This document shows positions 53,555-62,155 of a DNA stretch of 64,000 nt, piece by piece. The translations under genes and the position numbers were made by a program. The DNA comes from Streptomyces polyasparticus (GTDB lineage Bacteria; Actinomycetota; Actinomycetes; Streptomycetales; Streptomycetaceae): positions 62,001-126,000 of the forward strand of contig NZ_JACTVJ010000007.1 of assembly GCF_014493765.1 (NCBI RefSeq), read 5' to 3'. The notes beneath the pieces were generated by a model, which ran no database searches, was not told the DNA's origin, and worked only from the letters and a program-made list of their open reading frames with translations. The stretch's first letter is position 1, and each line of letters begins with the position of its first letter.

Positions 53555-53842
53555 GACAAGACCATCAGCAACGGCCACGGCTGGATGAAGTACTACGACG
53601 ACGGTGACACCTTCCAGGTCTGCGACACCAACGCCGACGGTCACGGCGTGACCGGTGAACTGGTCCAGGTGTACCCGGGCGGCTCCACCACCATCCGGCT
53701 CACCCTCACCGACGGCGGCGACTCCGGGTGCAGCGCGAAGAAGGGCTACAACGTCGGCAACGGCTTCAACGAGCAGTACGAGATGTGGCTCTCCTGGAAC
53801 GGCGGCGGTGCCACCGTGAAGTCCGCGCCCTTCAACGAGTAG
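53465..53842 (+). CDS. small secreted protein, family member 3
   Basis: A 125-residue precursor, ATG 53465; ribosome site AGGGGA five bases away. Signal peptide is identical to that of 52478. The mature part (from TDKTISNGHG) has WMKYYDDGDTFQVCDTNADGHGVTG, LTDGGDSGC and a final KSAPFNE, closer to member 1 (50718) in its core than to member 2. So the signal peptide and mature parts have different relatives, pointing to recombination. Confidence 0.82.
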   Translation: MRKTLSRIAVAGTGVATLLVFTASPALADTDKTISNGHGWMKYYDDGDTFQVCDTNADGHGVTGELVQVYPGGSTTIRLTLTDGGDSGCSAKKGYNVGNGFNEQYEMWLSWNGGGATVKSAPFNE

Positions 53843-53874
53843 CTTCCACCCGACGCCCAGTCAGTGCCGGAGCC

Positions 53875-53907
53875 CCTGAACTCCCCTGTGACAGGGCGGA
53901 GTTCAGG
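53875..53907. terminator. convergent-gene terminator
   Basis: CCTGAACTCC (53875-53884) and GGAGTTCAGG (53898-53907), 13-nt loop, between the ends of the secreted protein gene and the Ltp2-like gene. Confidence 0.8.
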
Positions 53908-53928
53908 AGGTTCGGCACTCCGCTCCGG

Positions 53929-55095
53929 TCACCCGTCCGCGCCGAGGACCAGCCCTGACGTCGGGACCCCTGTTCCCGCCGTCACCAGCACGTTCGACGC
54001 CCCGGATATCTGGTTCACCGAGGTGCCGCGCAGCTGCCGCACACCCTCCGCGATCCCGTTCATCCCGTGCAGATACGCCTCGCCGAGCTGCCCGCCGTGG
54101 GTGTTGATCGGGAGGGCCTCCTCGGCGACATAGGAGGCGGCCTCGCCCGGCTTGCAGAAGCCGAACTCCTCCAGCTGCATCAGCACGAACGGGGTGAAGT
54201 GGTCGTACAGGATCCCGACGTCGATCTCCTCGGGCCGCAGCCCGGAGGTGCGCCACAACTGCTTGGCCACCACGCTCATTTCCGGCAGCCCGGTCAGATC
54301 GTCCCGGTAGAAGCTGGTCATCGCCTCCTGCTTGCGCCCCGCGCCCTGCGCCGCCGCGGCGATCACGGCCGGCTTGTGCCGCAGCTCGCGGGCGCGCTCC
54401 ACGCTGGTCACCACGATCGCCTGTCCGCCGTCCGTCTCCTGGCAGCAGTCGAGCAGCCTGAGCGGTTCGACGATCCAGCGCGAGGCCGCATGGTCGGCGA
54501 GCGTGATCGGCTTCTCGTAGAAGTACGCGGCGGGGTTGTTCGCCGCGTACTTGCGGTCGGTGACGGCCACATGTCCGAAGGCTTCCGGCGTCAGACCGTA
54601 CGCATGGAGGTAGCGCTGTGCCGCCATCGCCACCCAGGACGCGGGCGTGAGCAGGCCGAACGGCAGCGACCAGCCGAGCGCCGCGCCCTCCGCGGACGGC
54701 TCGCGCTGCTGTACGCCGGAGCCGAAGCGGCGGCCCGACCGCTCGTTGAACGCCCGGTAGCAGACGACGACTTCGGCCACCCCGCTCGCCACCGCGAGCG
54801 CCGCCTGCTGGACGGTCGCGCAGGCCGCGCCGCCGCCGTAGTGGATCCGCGAGAAGAAGGAGAGCTCGCCGATCCCGGCCGCCTGGGCGACGGTGATCTC
54901 CGGGTTGGTGTCCATCGTGAAGGTGACCATGCCGTCGACATCGGCCGGGGTGAGCCCGGCGTCGTCGAGCGCGGCCTGCACGGCCTCGACGGCGAGCTTG
55001 AGCTCGCTGCGGCCGGAGTCCTTGGAGAACTCGGTCGCGCCGATCCCCGCGATCGCGGCCCTGCCCCCGAGACTGTCCCGGTTGCGGACGCTCAT
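53929..55095 (-). CDS. lipid-transfer-protein/thiolase-like aldolase (Ltp2 type)
   Basis: A 388-residue thiolase-superfamily protein: AIAGIGATEFSKDSGRSELKLAVEAVQAALDDAGL at the start, HYGGGAACATVQQAALAVASG in the core, and YLHGMNGIAEGVRQLRG near the end. It lacks a standard thiolase CxS active site and resembles Ltp2, which with the DUF35 part of ChsH2 cleaves the C17 side chain of steroid CoA esters by retro-aldol reaction. It is last in a five-gene operon with that partner gene type, its ATG overlapping the upstream MaoC stop. Confidence 0.82.
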   Translation of the reverse strand: MSVRNRDSLGGRAAIAGIGATEFSKDSGRSELKLAVEAVQAALDDAGLTPADVDGMVTFTMDTNPEITVAQAAGIGELSFFSRIHYGGGAACATVQQAALAVASGVAEVVVCYRAFNERSGRRFGSGVQQREPSAEGAALGWSLPFGLLTPASWVAMAAQRYLHAYGLTPEAFGHVAVTDRKYAANNPAAYFYEKPITLADHAASRWIVEPLRLLDCCQETDGGQAIVVTSVERARELRHKPAVIAAAAQGAGRKQEAMTSFYRDDLTGLPEMSVVAKQLWRTSGLRPEEIDVGILYDHFTPFVLMQLEEFGFCKPGEAASYVAEEALPINTHGGQLGEAYLHGMNGIAEGVRQLRGTSVNQISGASNVLVTAGTGVPTSGLVLGADG

Positions 55096-55502
55096 GACGC
55101 CTCCCCGCCGATGAGCACGGTGACCGTGCCGGTCACGTGCTTGCCGATCCCATTGGCCCCGACCACTGCGACCTGCGCGGTGTTCTCCTCCACGGAGGTC
55201 ACCTTGCCGGTCAACACCATCGTGTCCCCGGGGTAGTTGGGCGCACCGAGCCGTATCGCTACCTTGCGCAGCACGGCGCCGGGGCCGAAGTGGTCGGTGA
55301 TGTAGCGGCCGACCAGGCCGTTGGTGGTCAGGATGTTCATGAAGATGTCGGGGGAGCCCTTGGCCTTCGCGAGCTCCGCGTCATGGTGCACGTCCTGGTA
55401 GTCGCGCGAGGCGATGGCGCCCGCGACGATCAGGGTGCGGGTGACCTGGATCTTGAGCGGCGGCAGCTCGTCGCCGGGCGCCCAGGTCCGGACGGCACTC
55501 AT
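55092..55502 (-). CDS. MaoC-type enoyl-CoA hydratase small subunit (ChsH1-like)
   Basis: A 136-residue hot-dog-fold protein: TRTLIVAGAIASRDYQDVHHDAELAKAKGSPDIFMNILTTNGLVGRYITDHFGPGA, read in pieces, contains the Asp/His hydratase motif (RDYQDVHHD). In mycobacteria ChsH1 pairs with the MaoC part of ChsH2 to hydrate steroid-CoA enoyl groups. Start ATG 55502 overlaps the acyl-CoA dehydrogenase stop. Confidence 0.82.
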   Translation of the reverse strand: MSAVRTWAPGDELPPLKIQVTRTLIVAGAIASRDYQDVHHDAELAKAKGSPDIFMNILTTNGLVGRYITDHFGPGAVLRKVAIRLGAPNYPGDTMVLTGKVTSVEENTAQVAVVGANGIGKHVTGTVTVLIGGEAS

Positions 55503-56620
55503 CGCGCTTCCTCTCCCACGGGCGCAGGACCCGCGATCTCACCGGCGGGCACCGGGCCCGCGATCTCACCGGCAGGCACCTGGCCCGCGTTCCCGCCATC
55601 AGGAACCGGGCCCGCGATCAACTCGCCCAGCTCGGCGAGCACTTCGGCCCCGCACCCCAGATACGCCGCGATCTGCCGCCCCCACAGGAAGTGCCGGTGC
55701 ACGGGGTGGTCCAGGTCCGCGCCCATGCCACCGTGCAGATGCTGGCCCGCGTGCACCACGCGGGTGCCCGCCTCGGCCGCCCACCAGGCCGCGGTCAGTG
55801 CGGCCTCGCGGTAGCCGAGCAGTTCGTCCCTGCGCCAGGCGGCCTCGTACGCGGTGACCTTGATCGCCTCGGTGTCCATATACGCGTCCGCCGCCCGCAG
55901 CAGCACGGCCTGCTTGGCCGCGAGCGGCTTGCCGAACTGCTCGCGTACGGAGGTGTATTCGACCGCGCGGGCCAGGGATCCGGCGCAGACCCCGGCCTGC
56001 ACCCCCGCGAAGGCGGTCCGCGCATCGGCGAGCACCCGCTCGTACGCTCCCTCGCCCCCGATCCGCTCGCCCGGTGTGCCGTCGAGCAGCAGCCGCCCGC
56101 CCGACCAGGGAGCGGTCAGCTCGACGTCCTCGACCCTGGCATCGGCAGTCCGCACCATCCACAGACTGTGATCGGCCGCCGCGACCAGCACATGACTCGC
56201 GTCCCGAAGCCAGGGCACCCAGGCGACCCTGCCCGTGAGCGCGGCCCCGTCCGCCCGTACACCCGAAGCAGCCGGGAACGCCCCCGTCGCCACCGCCGAC
56301 CCGTCCTCGAACCCCGGCAGCAGCCGCGCCCGCTGCTCGTCCGTGCCATGGGTGTCGACCGCGAGCAGCCCATACACACAGCTCGCCGCGAACGGCACCT
56401 GTGCCGTGGTCCGCCCCTGCTCCTCCAGAAGCAGCACGAGCCCGAGCAGCCCGATGTCCCGTACGGCGCCGATCAGCCCGGAGGACCCGAGCGCCTTCCA
56501 CAGCTCGGCGTCCGTGCCGGGACCGCGCGCCGCGAGCCGCTCCGGCGTCGAGAGGTCACCGAAGATCTGCGCGGCGAGCTCCCGCGCGGCCGACTGCTCC
56601 TCCGTAGGCGTGAAATCCAT
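55499..56620 (-). CDS. acyl-CoA dehydrogenase, FadE28-like subunit
   Basis: A 373-residue acyl-CoA dehydrogenase: FTPTEEQSAARELAAQIFGDL, AVEYTSVREQFGKPLAAKQAVLLRAADAYMD and GGMGADLDHPVHRHFLWGRQIAAYLG. The middle domain (about 115-190) lacks the usual FAD-binding TEPxxGSD, as expected for the reduced subunit of heteromeric steroid ACADs such as ChsE1/ChsE2. The C-terminus ends with repeats AGPVPAGEI, an unusual low-complexity tail. Overlaps both neighbours by ATGA. Confidence 0.82.
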   Translation of the reverse strand: MDFTPTEEQSAARELAAQIFGDLSTPERLAARGPGTDAELWKALGSSGLIGAVRDIGLLGLVLLLEEQGRTTAQVPFAASCVYGLLAVDTHGTDEQRARLLPGFEDGSAVATGAFPAASGVRADGAALTGRVAWVPWLRDASHVLVAAADHSLWMVRTADARVEDVELTAPWSGGRLLLDGTPGERIGGEGAYERVLADARTAFAGVQAGVCAGSLARAVEYTSVREQFGKPLAAKQAVLLRAADAYMDTEAIKVTAYEAAWRRDELLGYREAALTAAWWAAEAGTRVVHAGQHLHGGMGADLDHPVHRHFLWGRQIAAYLGCGAEVLAELGELIAGPVPDGGNAGQVPAGEIAGPVPAGEIAGPAPVGEEAR

Positions 56621-57597
56621 CAGGCTGTCCTCCCCACCGAGTCCACCGGCCGGAACACCGGCACCTCCAACTCCTCGTCCACCCTCAGGAATTCGAGGTG
56701 GACGGGCATCCCTATCCGCACCTCGTCATGCGGGACCCCCACCACATTGCTGATCATCCGCACGCCCTCGGCGAGCTCGATCAGCCCCACCGCGTACGGG
56801 GGATCGAAGGCCGGGAAGGGCGGGTGGTGCATCACCACGTAACTGAAGACGGTGCCCTCGCCGCTCGCCTCGACTGTGTCCCATCCCGCGCTGCCACAGG
56901 AGTTGCAGCCCGGCAGCCAGGGGAAACGCAGCACCGAGCACTCCGTGCAGCGCTGGATGAGCACCTTGTGCTCCTCGACGCCCTTCCAGTAGCCGGCATT
57001 GTCCCGGTTGACCACCGGCCGCGGCCGCCGCGCGGGCTTCTGGGACTCCTTCTTCGAAGTACGCCTGGCCGGCGCGAACTTCAGGATCCGGAAGCGGTGG
57101 GTGCCCGCCGGCTCCCCGTTCGCCCGGACGTCCATCCGCGTCGTCACGAAGTGCCCGGTCCCCAGCTTGGTGGTCTTCCGCTCGGACACCGACTCGATGA
57201 CGGCCTCGAAGGTGATCTCGTCGCCCGCCCTCAGCGGCCGCAGATACTCCTGCTCGCAGTCCGTCGCCACCACCGAGCTGAACCCGGCCTTGTCGAGCAG
57301 CGCGAACAGCTCCTCCTGCGCGGCCGACCGCCCCTGATGCCCGCCGAGCCCGCCCATCGTCCAGGCCTGGAGCATCGTGGGCGGAGCCATGGCGTCGGGC
57401 CCGGAGTACGCCGGATTCGTATCGCCCATCGCCTCGCACCAGTGCCTGATCATCGGCTCGTTGACCAGGTCGCGGCCCACCCCGCCCTCGGCGGCGGGCA
57501 GGCCTTCGTACGCCTTCAGCTCCTCGTACAGGCTGTCGCCCTTCGACTCCTCGGGCAGGCCGTCGGTCCTCGACACCTCAGAAAGGCCGTCGCTCAC
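56620..57597 (-). CDS. MaoC-DUF35 fusion protein (ChsH2-like)
   Basis: A 325-residue protein from GTG 57597 (GTGA overlap with the preceding dehydrogenase). Residues about 15-175 form a MaoC hydratase fold (YEGLPAAEGGVGRDLVNEPMIRHWCEAMGDTNPAY); residues about 200-320 form a DUF35 OB-fold with a rubredoxin-like zinc knuckle (RCTECSVLRFPWLPGCNSCGS). This fusion is characteristic of ChsH2, whose DUF35 part binds Ltp2 for the aldol cleavage. Gene order nearly matches the mycobacterial locus. Confidence 0.85.
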   Translation of the reverse strand: MSDGLSEVSRTDGLPEESKGDSLYEELKAYEGLPAAEGGVGRDLVNEPMIRHWCEAMGDTNPAYSGPDAMAPPTMLQAWTMGGLGGHQGRSAAQEELFALLDKAGFSSVVATDCEQEYLRPLRAGDEITFEAVIESVSERKTTKLGTGHFVTTRMDVRANGEPAGTHRFRILKFAPARRTSKKESQKPARRPRPVVNRDNAGYWKGVEEHKVLIQRCTECSVLRFPWLPGCNSCGSAGWDTVEASGEGTVFSYVVMHHPPFPAFDPPYAVGLIELAEGVRMISNVVGVPHDEVRIGMPVHLEFLRVDEELEVPVFRPVDSVGRTA

Positions 57598-58760
57598 CGC
57601 TTCACCCTCCTCATGCCGAGCCGCATCGTGGCCACGATCTCCCGCTGCACCTCGCTCACCCCTCCCCCGAAGGTGTTGATCTGGGCCGCGCGGTTCATCC
57701 GCTCCAGCTCGCCGTCCCCGAACGCCCCCGGCGAGCCGCCGCGGACCGTGCCCGCGGCGCCCGTGATGTCCTGACACATTCGATACACCTCGACGGCCGA
57801 TTCGGTTCCCACGAATTTCACGCCCGAGGCGTCGCCGGGTGCGAGCGTCCCGGCCCCCACATCCCCCACAAGTCGCCAGTTGAGCAGGCGTGTTGCCGCA
57901 AGCCGTGCATGCACCTCTGCCAGCCGTGACTGCACCCACGGAACGTCAACCGGACGCTTTCCCGTCACCGGATCAGGCGTACGGGCATACGTCAGCGCCT
58001 CCGCGTAGAAGTCCTCGGCCTGCATGCCGATCGCGGCCAGAGCGACGCGCTCGTGGTTGAGCTGGTTGGTGATCAGCCCCCAGCCCTCGTTCTCCGCGCC
58101 GACGAGGTTGCCGGCGGGGACCCGTATCCCGTCGTAGTACGTGGCCGTGGTGGTCAGGCCGCCCACCGTATGGATGGGGGTCCAGGAGAAGCCGGGCGCG
58201 TCGGTCGGCACCAGGATGATCGAGATGCCCTTGTGCTTGGGGGCGTCGGGGTCGGTGCGGCAGGCGAGCCAGATCCAGTCGGCGTTCTGGGCGTTGGACG
58301 TGAAGATCTTCTGGCCGTCGATCAGCCAGGATTCCCCGTCCCGTACGGCCTTGGTGCGCAGCGACGCGAGATCCGTGCCGGCCGAGGGCTCGCTGTACCC
58401 GATCGCGAAGACGATCTCGCCGCTCAGGATCCGCGGCAGGAAGTAGTCCTTCTGCTCCTGCGTCCCGTACTTCATGAGCGTCGGGCCGACGGTGTTCAGC
58501 GTCACCATCGACACGGGCGCACCCGCGCGGTACGCCTCGTCGAAGAACACGAACTGCTCGTCGGGACCGCGCCCTTGGCCCCCGTACTCCTCGGGCCAGC
58601 CGAGCCCGAGCCGGCCGTCCGCGCCGATCCGCCGAAGGAGCCGGCGCTGTGCGGCGGGGTCGTCGGCGAGCGCGGTGCGGTCGGGCGGCATCACGTCCCG
58701 GAAGTACGCACGCAGCTCGGCGCGCAGCTCCTGCTGGCGCTCGGTTGGGGCGAGGTGCAC
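57594..58760 (-). CDS. acyl-CoA dehydrogenase, FadE29-like subunit
   Basis: A 388-residue acyl-CoA dehydrogenase from GTG 58760, first gene of the operon: ADGRLGLGWPEEYGGQGRGP, FAIGYSEPSAGTDLASL (FAD and substrate contact), FTSNAQNADWIWLACRT and the late VEVYRMCQDITGAAGTVRGG and RMNRAAQINTFGGGVSEVQREIVA. Full FAD-binding features, so it is the catalytic partner of the subunit at 55499. Oxidation of a CoA-bound short steroid side chain is inferred from the operon. Confidence 0.85.
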   Translation of the reverse strand: MHLAPTERQQELRAELRAYFRDVMPPDRTALADDPAAQRRLLRRIGADGRLGLGWPEEYGGQGRGPDEQFVFFDEAYRAGAPVSMVTLNTVGPTLMKYGTQEQKDYFLPRILSGEIVFAIGYSEPSAGTDLASLRTKAVRDGESWLIDGQKIFTSNAQNADWIWLACRTDPDAPKHKGISIILVPTDAPGFSWTPIHTVGGLTTTATYYDGIRVPAGNLVGAENEGWGLITNQLNHERVALAAIGMQAEDFYAEALTYARTPDPVTGKRPVDVPWVQSRLAEVHARLAATRLLNWRLVGDVGAGTLAPGDASGVKFVGTESAVEVYRMCQDITGAAGTVRGGSPGAFGDGELERMNRAAQINTFGGGVSEVQREIVATMRLGMRRVKR

Positions 58761-58796
58761 GGCGGCGGCCTCCCTGACCTCGTACGAATGAAGGTT

Positions 58797-58813
58797 TCTG
58801 ACTGTCCGTCAGA
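58797..58813. promoter_or_regulatory. TCTGAC-N5-GTCAGA operator-like repeat
   Basis: Perfect 6-bp arms 37 bp before the operon start. The shape is typical of TetR-family operators that control catabolic operons. It is not the mycobacterial KstR motif. Confidence 0.55.
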
Positions 58814-58938
58814 TGCCTATCGGTGTCAAGGTGCACAACCTCGCCCATGGCCGCGAACACGCCTGCGCGGCGGCACCTTCCGGCACCGCCGCGCGAGCGT
58901 TCCCCCATCCCCCTCGGGCCGGTCATCCGGTCCCGGGC

Positions 58939-59250
58939 CTACCAGAGCTCGGTGAAGTTCACCTCGACGTTCTCGTTCGACTGGTGGATGGCGGTGAAGC
59001 CCGAACCGTTCACCTGGGCCTGGTTGTTCTGGTTGGAAGCGCCGGCGCCGGTGGCCACCTGCTGGTTGGTGCCGGAGTTGCCGTTGTTGTTCTTGCCCAC
59101 ACCGCTGCCGACGATGCTGGCCACGCTCGTGTTCGATCCGTCGTCCGCAAACCCGCCGTTGTCGGCCTGTGCGACCCCGGTGAAGAGGGCGGCTGCGAGG
59201 GGCAGGGCGGCAGCGGCGGCAATGATGCGGGCGGTACGGATGCTTGCCAT
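58939..59250 (-). CDS. secreted Asn/Gln-rich protein
   Basis: A 103-residue precursor; ATG 59250 has GGAGGAA six bases upstream. Signal peptide about 29 residues (ends VAQA). Mature part is rich in Asn, Gly, Ser and Gln: VGKNNNGNSGTNQQVATGAGASNQNNQAQVNG, seen in parts, then HQSNENVEVNF. It has no cysteine. Composition suggests an extracellular, perhaps self-associating protein. It does not match chaplins or rodlins. Function unknown. Confidence 0.75.
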   Translation of the reverse strand: MASIRTARIIAAAAALPLAAALFTGVAQADNGGFADDGSNTSVASIVGSGVGKNNNGNSGTNQQVATGAGASNQNNQAQVNGSGFTAIHQSNENVEVNFTELW

Positions 59251-59628
59251 GTCAATTCCTCCATCGACCGGGCGGACCCGGCGGATCAGAACCGGCTGAG
59301 CCGGTAAGTGCGGTGTTTGCCAGGGCAGTTGGCCGACCACCTTGGCGATGTGCACGACGTCGCGAGATCAGAGTTGCCCACGCAATCCCCGGCGAACCAC
59401 CCCTCAGCGGATCTTTCCCCCGCGAGTGTGAGGACAAGTCGATAAACCTGCACGAACCCATAATTGCCGCAGGTCAGCGGCGCGCTGACGACTCCGGAAG
59501 GCCACCGGGCGAGGCGCCGCAAGAGAGGAAGCGTTCCGGCTCGGGAGGGCCGACCACCCCCGCCACTCACCCATACGAGGCAGGGATCCCCTCTTCCCTT
59601 CTTCGAACACTCGTACGAAAATGAACAC

Positions 59629-60498
59629 ATGGCCACCTTCGACCGGCATGCCACGACCCTGGCCCTCGCCCACGCCCTGTCCGCAGCCGAACGCGGCCTC
59701 GCCGTGATCCCCCTCTCCCGCACGAAGCTCCCGGCTCTGCGCTCCCCGCACCACGAGGACCCCGTGGACGCACCCCAGTGCCACGGCGAATGCGGCCGCC
59801 CCGGGCACGGTGTGTACGACGCGAGCACCGACCCCTTCCGTATCCGCGAACTCTTCGCCGCGGCCCCCTGGTCCACGGGCTACGGCATCGCGTGCGGCCT
59901 CCCGCCGCACCACCTCATCGGCATCGACCTCGATACGAAGACGGGCACGGACTCCTCGGCGCTCCTGCGCGAGCTGGCCTTACGCCACCTCTTCACGATC
60001 CCGCCGACGGTCGTCGTGATGACCCCGAGCGGCGGGCGCCATCTGTGGCTCTCGGGTCCGCCCGACATCGTCGTGCCCAACTCGGCCAGCCGTCTGGCCC
60101 CCGGCATCGACGTCCGCGGCGCCGGCGGCTATCTGGTCGGCCCCGGCTCCCGCAGCGAGCACGGCGTCTACAGCACGGCCCCCGGCACGGCCCACCTCGC
60201 GCCCGCACCCTGCCCGCGCGCCCTGCTCCGCCTCCTCACCCCTGCCCCTCGTACGAAGGCGGCGCCTGCGGGCGGTTCGCATCAGGGCCGCGGCCTGGTC
60301 CAGTTCGTCCTCGGCGCGCGCGTGGGCCAGCGCAACACCCGCCTGTTCTGGGCGGCTTGCCGCGCGTACGAGAACGGAATCGGCGACGACCTGGCCCGCC
60401 ACCTGACCGACGCGGCGGTCCGCACGGGCCTCACGGAACGCGAGGCCCGCGCGACGATCGCCTCGGCGGCACGACTGACGGCGGGGCGGGAGGTCTGA
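59629..60498 (+). CDS. primase-polymerase (prim-pol N-terminal domain) protein
   Basis: A 289-residue protein, mainly a prim-pol type domain: ALAHALSAAERGLAVIPLSRTKLPAL, CGRPGHGVYDAST, GYGIACGLPPHHLIGIDLDTKTGTDS with the catalytic D-x-D, and SGGRHLWLSGP with the His. Usually fused to a helicase in mobile elements; here it stands alone and lacks a helicase. Such solitary copies are common in Streptomyces chromosomes. Could be a repair primase or relic of an integrated element. Confidence 0.82.
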   Translation: MATFDRHATTLALAHALSAAERGLAVIPLSRTKLPALRSPHHEDPVDAPQCHGECGRPGHGVYDASTDPFRIRELFAAAPWSTGYGIACGLPPHHLIGIDLDTKTGTDSSALLRELALRHLFTIPPTVVVMTPSGGRHLWLSGPPDIVVPNSASRLAPGIDVRGAGGYLVGPGSRSEHGVYSTAPGTAHLAPAPCPRALLRLLTPAPRTKAAPAGGSHQGRGLVQFVLGARVGQRNTRLFWAACRAYENGIGDDLARHLTDAAVRTGLTEREARATIASAARLTAGREV

Positions 60499-60562
60499 GC
60501 GGCGGCTTGGGCTGTTGGCTCGGACTCCGGTCCCGGCCTGTCGCACGGGTCTGTCGTCGCAG

Positions 60563-60636
60563 CCTGCCGTCTCCGTCGGCCGTGTCCGTCGGCCGTGTCC
60601 GTCGGCCGTGTCCGTCGTCCGTGTCCGTCGTCCGTC
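60563..60636. repeat. 13-bp tandem repeat, about five copies
   Basis: Repeats of CGGCCGTGTCCGT with small variants, between the primase gene and the end of the two-TM gene. Five to six units; probably slippage-prone filler. Confidence 0.75.
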
Positions 60637-61152
60637 TCAGTCGGCGGTCGACGTCGGCGGATCTTCCGCGTCGTACGCGCCCAGGGCCACCAGCCGCAGC
60701 TCCTGCAGCCCGGCCAGATCGTCCGGCGTCAAGGAGGACCGGGCGAGCGCCACGGCCGCCCGGCCTTCCAACGCCGCCCACGCGGTGCGGGCCCGTTTGT
60801 TGCCGAGCACGCGCCGGTCACAGCGCAGGAACCCCGCGCCGGCCGCGAACCCCGCCGACGCGAGGGCGAGGAGCGCGGCCGGCACACGTGCGTCGGCCGT
60901 CGCGAGACCCGTCGCTGCGGAGACGGCGGCGAGCAGCGCCGCCGGGAAGCCGAAGGCGATGTCGGCCTTCGTCCAGAACGCGGCCCGCCGGTGCGCGAGC
61001 GCCCGCATACGCGCCGCTTCCTCGCGCAGCGCGGTGATCTCGGCGCGCAGCGAGGGCGTGGAGGCGTCCGCCGGCGCCGGGGATGCCGACGGCGGGGATG
61101 CCGACAGCGGATCCGCCTGCGCCGAGGCCGGATCGTCCGATGCGAGAGTCAC
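60637..61152 (-). CDS. two-TM (SLATT-like) protein
   Basis: A 171-residue protein from GTG 61152 (GGAAG site close upstream). Disordered Ser/Pro/Ala N-terminus, a helix (SLRAEITALREEAARMRALAHRRAAFW), two adjacent membrane segments (FPAALLAAVSAATGLATA; VPAALLALASAGFAAGAGFL) and an amphipathic C-terminus (LEGRAAVALARSSLTPDDLAGL). This matches the SLATT plan of paired helices followed by a cytosolic helical part, which is often linked to conflict systems; no effector gene is beside it. Confidence 0.65.
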   Translation of the reverse strand: MTLASDDPASAQADPLSASPPSASPAPADASTPSLRAEITALREEAARMRALAHRRAAFWTKADIAFGFPAALLAAVSAATGLATADARVPAALLALASAGFAAGAGFLRCDRRVLGNKRARTAWAALEGRAAVALARSSLTPDDLAGLQELRLVALGAYDAEDPPTSTAD

Positions 61153-61328
61153 CTTCCGATTCAACACCGGTGATGCACAGGGCAGTTGATAGGGAAGCAG
61201 AACAGTTTTGCACCCCCTGAGTCGTACGATCCCTCCGGAACCACACCCCCGGCCCGGCCCGAGCTCCCCCACCGATTGCGACGCCCGGTAGGCTGGCCTC
61301 TGCTCCGCAGCAGGTGAGGGCGGAGCGA

Positions 61329-61413
61329 GGTGGGTTGCCCGAGCGGCCTAAGGGAACGGTCTTGAAAACCGTCGTGGCGCAAGTCACCGTGGGTTCAAAT
61401 CCCACACCCACCG
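61329..61413 (+). tRNA. tRNA-Ser (anticodon TGA)
   Basis: An 85-nt tRNA with long variable arm. Acceptor GGTGGGT pairs with ACCCACC, discriminator G at 61413. Anticodon loop CTTGAAA within ACGGT/ACCGT gives TGA. The T-arm has GGTTCAAATCC. Followed at 61441 by a hairpin. Confidence 0.95.
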
Positions 61414-61440
61414 CAGCAGGTCAGCGTAGGTGCTGGTCAG

Positions 61441-61473
61441 AAGGGGTGCCCCGGTTTTCGGAGCACCCCTTTC
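61441..61473 (+). terminator. terminator after tRNA-Ser(TGA)
   Basis: AAGGGGTGC (61441-61449) and GCACCCCTT (61463-61471) followed by T's. Confidence 0.8.
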
Positions 61474-61565
61474 GCATGCGCCTTCGCCCTCTCGGCACGA
61501 AGACGGGTTGGGGTGCTCCCGCGATCCCGTCACCGTGAGGACCCGCCGCGCGAGGGTGCGGGGAC

Positions 61566-61890
61566 ATGGCGGCGGCCGCCGACTCGGCAGCGGCCGCATG
61601 CCCTGGGTGACCTCGAAGCTTCCCGCGCCGTCGCCACCCGAGCACTCCCGGAGAGCAGAACCCGGCGGCGTGGAAACCCGGGCCTCGAACCTGCTCCGCG
61701 GGACGCACCGGACCCGTTGGCCTCAGCGGGAGTCGAGGCGGGCCCGGCGATCAACACGTACGCCGCAGGCTCGCTCTGCCACGGGACGCGGCCTCAACCA
61801 CCGCGCCCGGACGGCACAGGGAGACCTGACTCCGACCCTAGCCCACACGGCTACGACCACCCCCCCATAGCCCGACACTGTTACACCCGC
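61566..61890. repeat. 325-bp conserved non-coding element, copy B
   Basis: Counterpart of 42086-42405. Lies after tRNA-Ser(TGA) and its terminator. Its hairpin GCGGCCGC (61573-61580)/(61591-61598) is kept although the loop differs from copy A. The two short predicted reverse peptides agree for about a dozen residues then diverge by frameshift, as non-coding RNA would. Nothing else occupies 61474-61963. Confidence 0.7.
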
Positions 61891-61963
61891 GTACACCCGC
61901 GCGATGGCCGGTGGGTCCTTGAGCCCGCGGTGCTCCGGGCTCGGCAGCGCTACAGTCCGCGGC

Positions 61964-62131
61964 ATGGGGTGGTGGGGACGTGGCAGGCTCGTGCGGACAC
62001 GGCCGTGCCGCTGGTGCAAAGAGCCGGTCGAACAGCGGAGTCGGTGGCGCAGACGGCGGTACTGCAACTGGACATGCCGCAGCCGCTACGGCGTGCTCTC
62101 CTCCGTCCTCCGGTTCCTCGACAGCCTGTAG
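61964..62131 (+). CDS. small Cys-rich protein
   Basis: A 55-residue basic protein from ATG 61964 with RPCRWCKEPVEQ and RRYCNWTCRSR, a four-cysteine zinc knuckle. Ribosome site weak. Plausible actinobacterial small zinc-finger protein; could be fortuitous. Confidence 0.45.
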   Translation: MGWWGRGRLVRTRPCRWCKEPVEQRSRWRRRRYCNWTCRSRYGVLSSVLRFLDSL

Positions 62132-62155
62132 CCGTCGGCACAGCTGCGTCTACGG

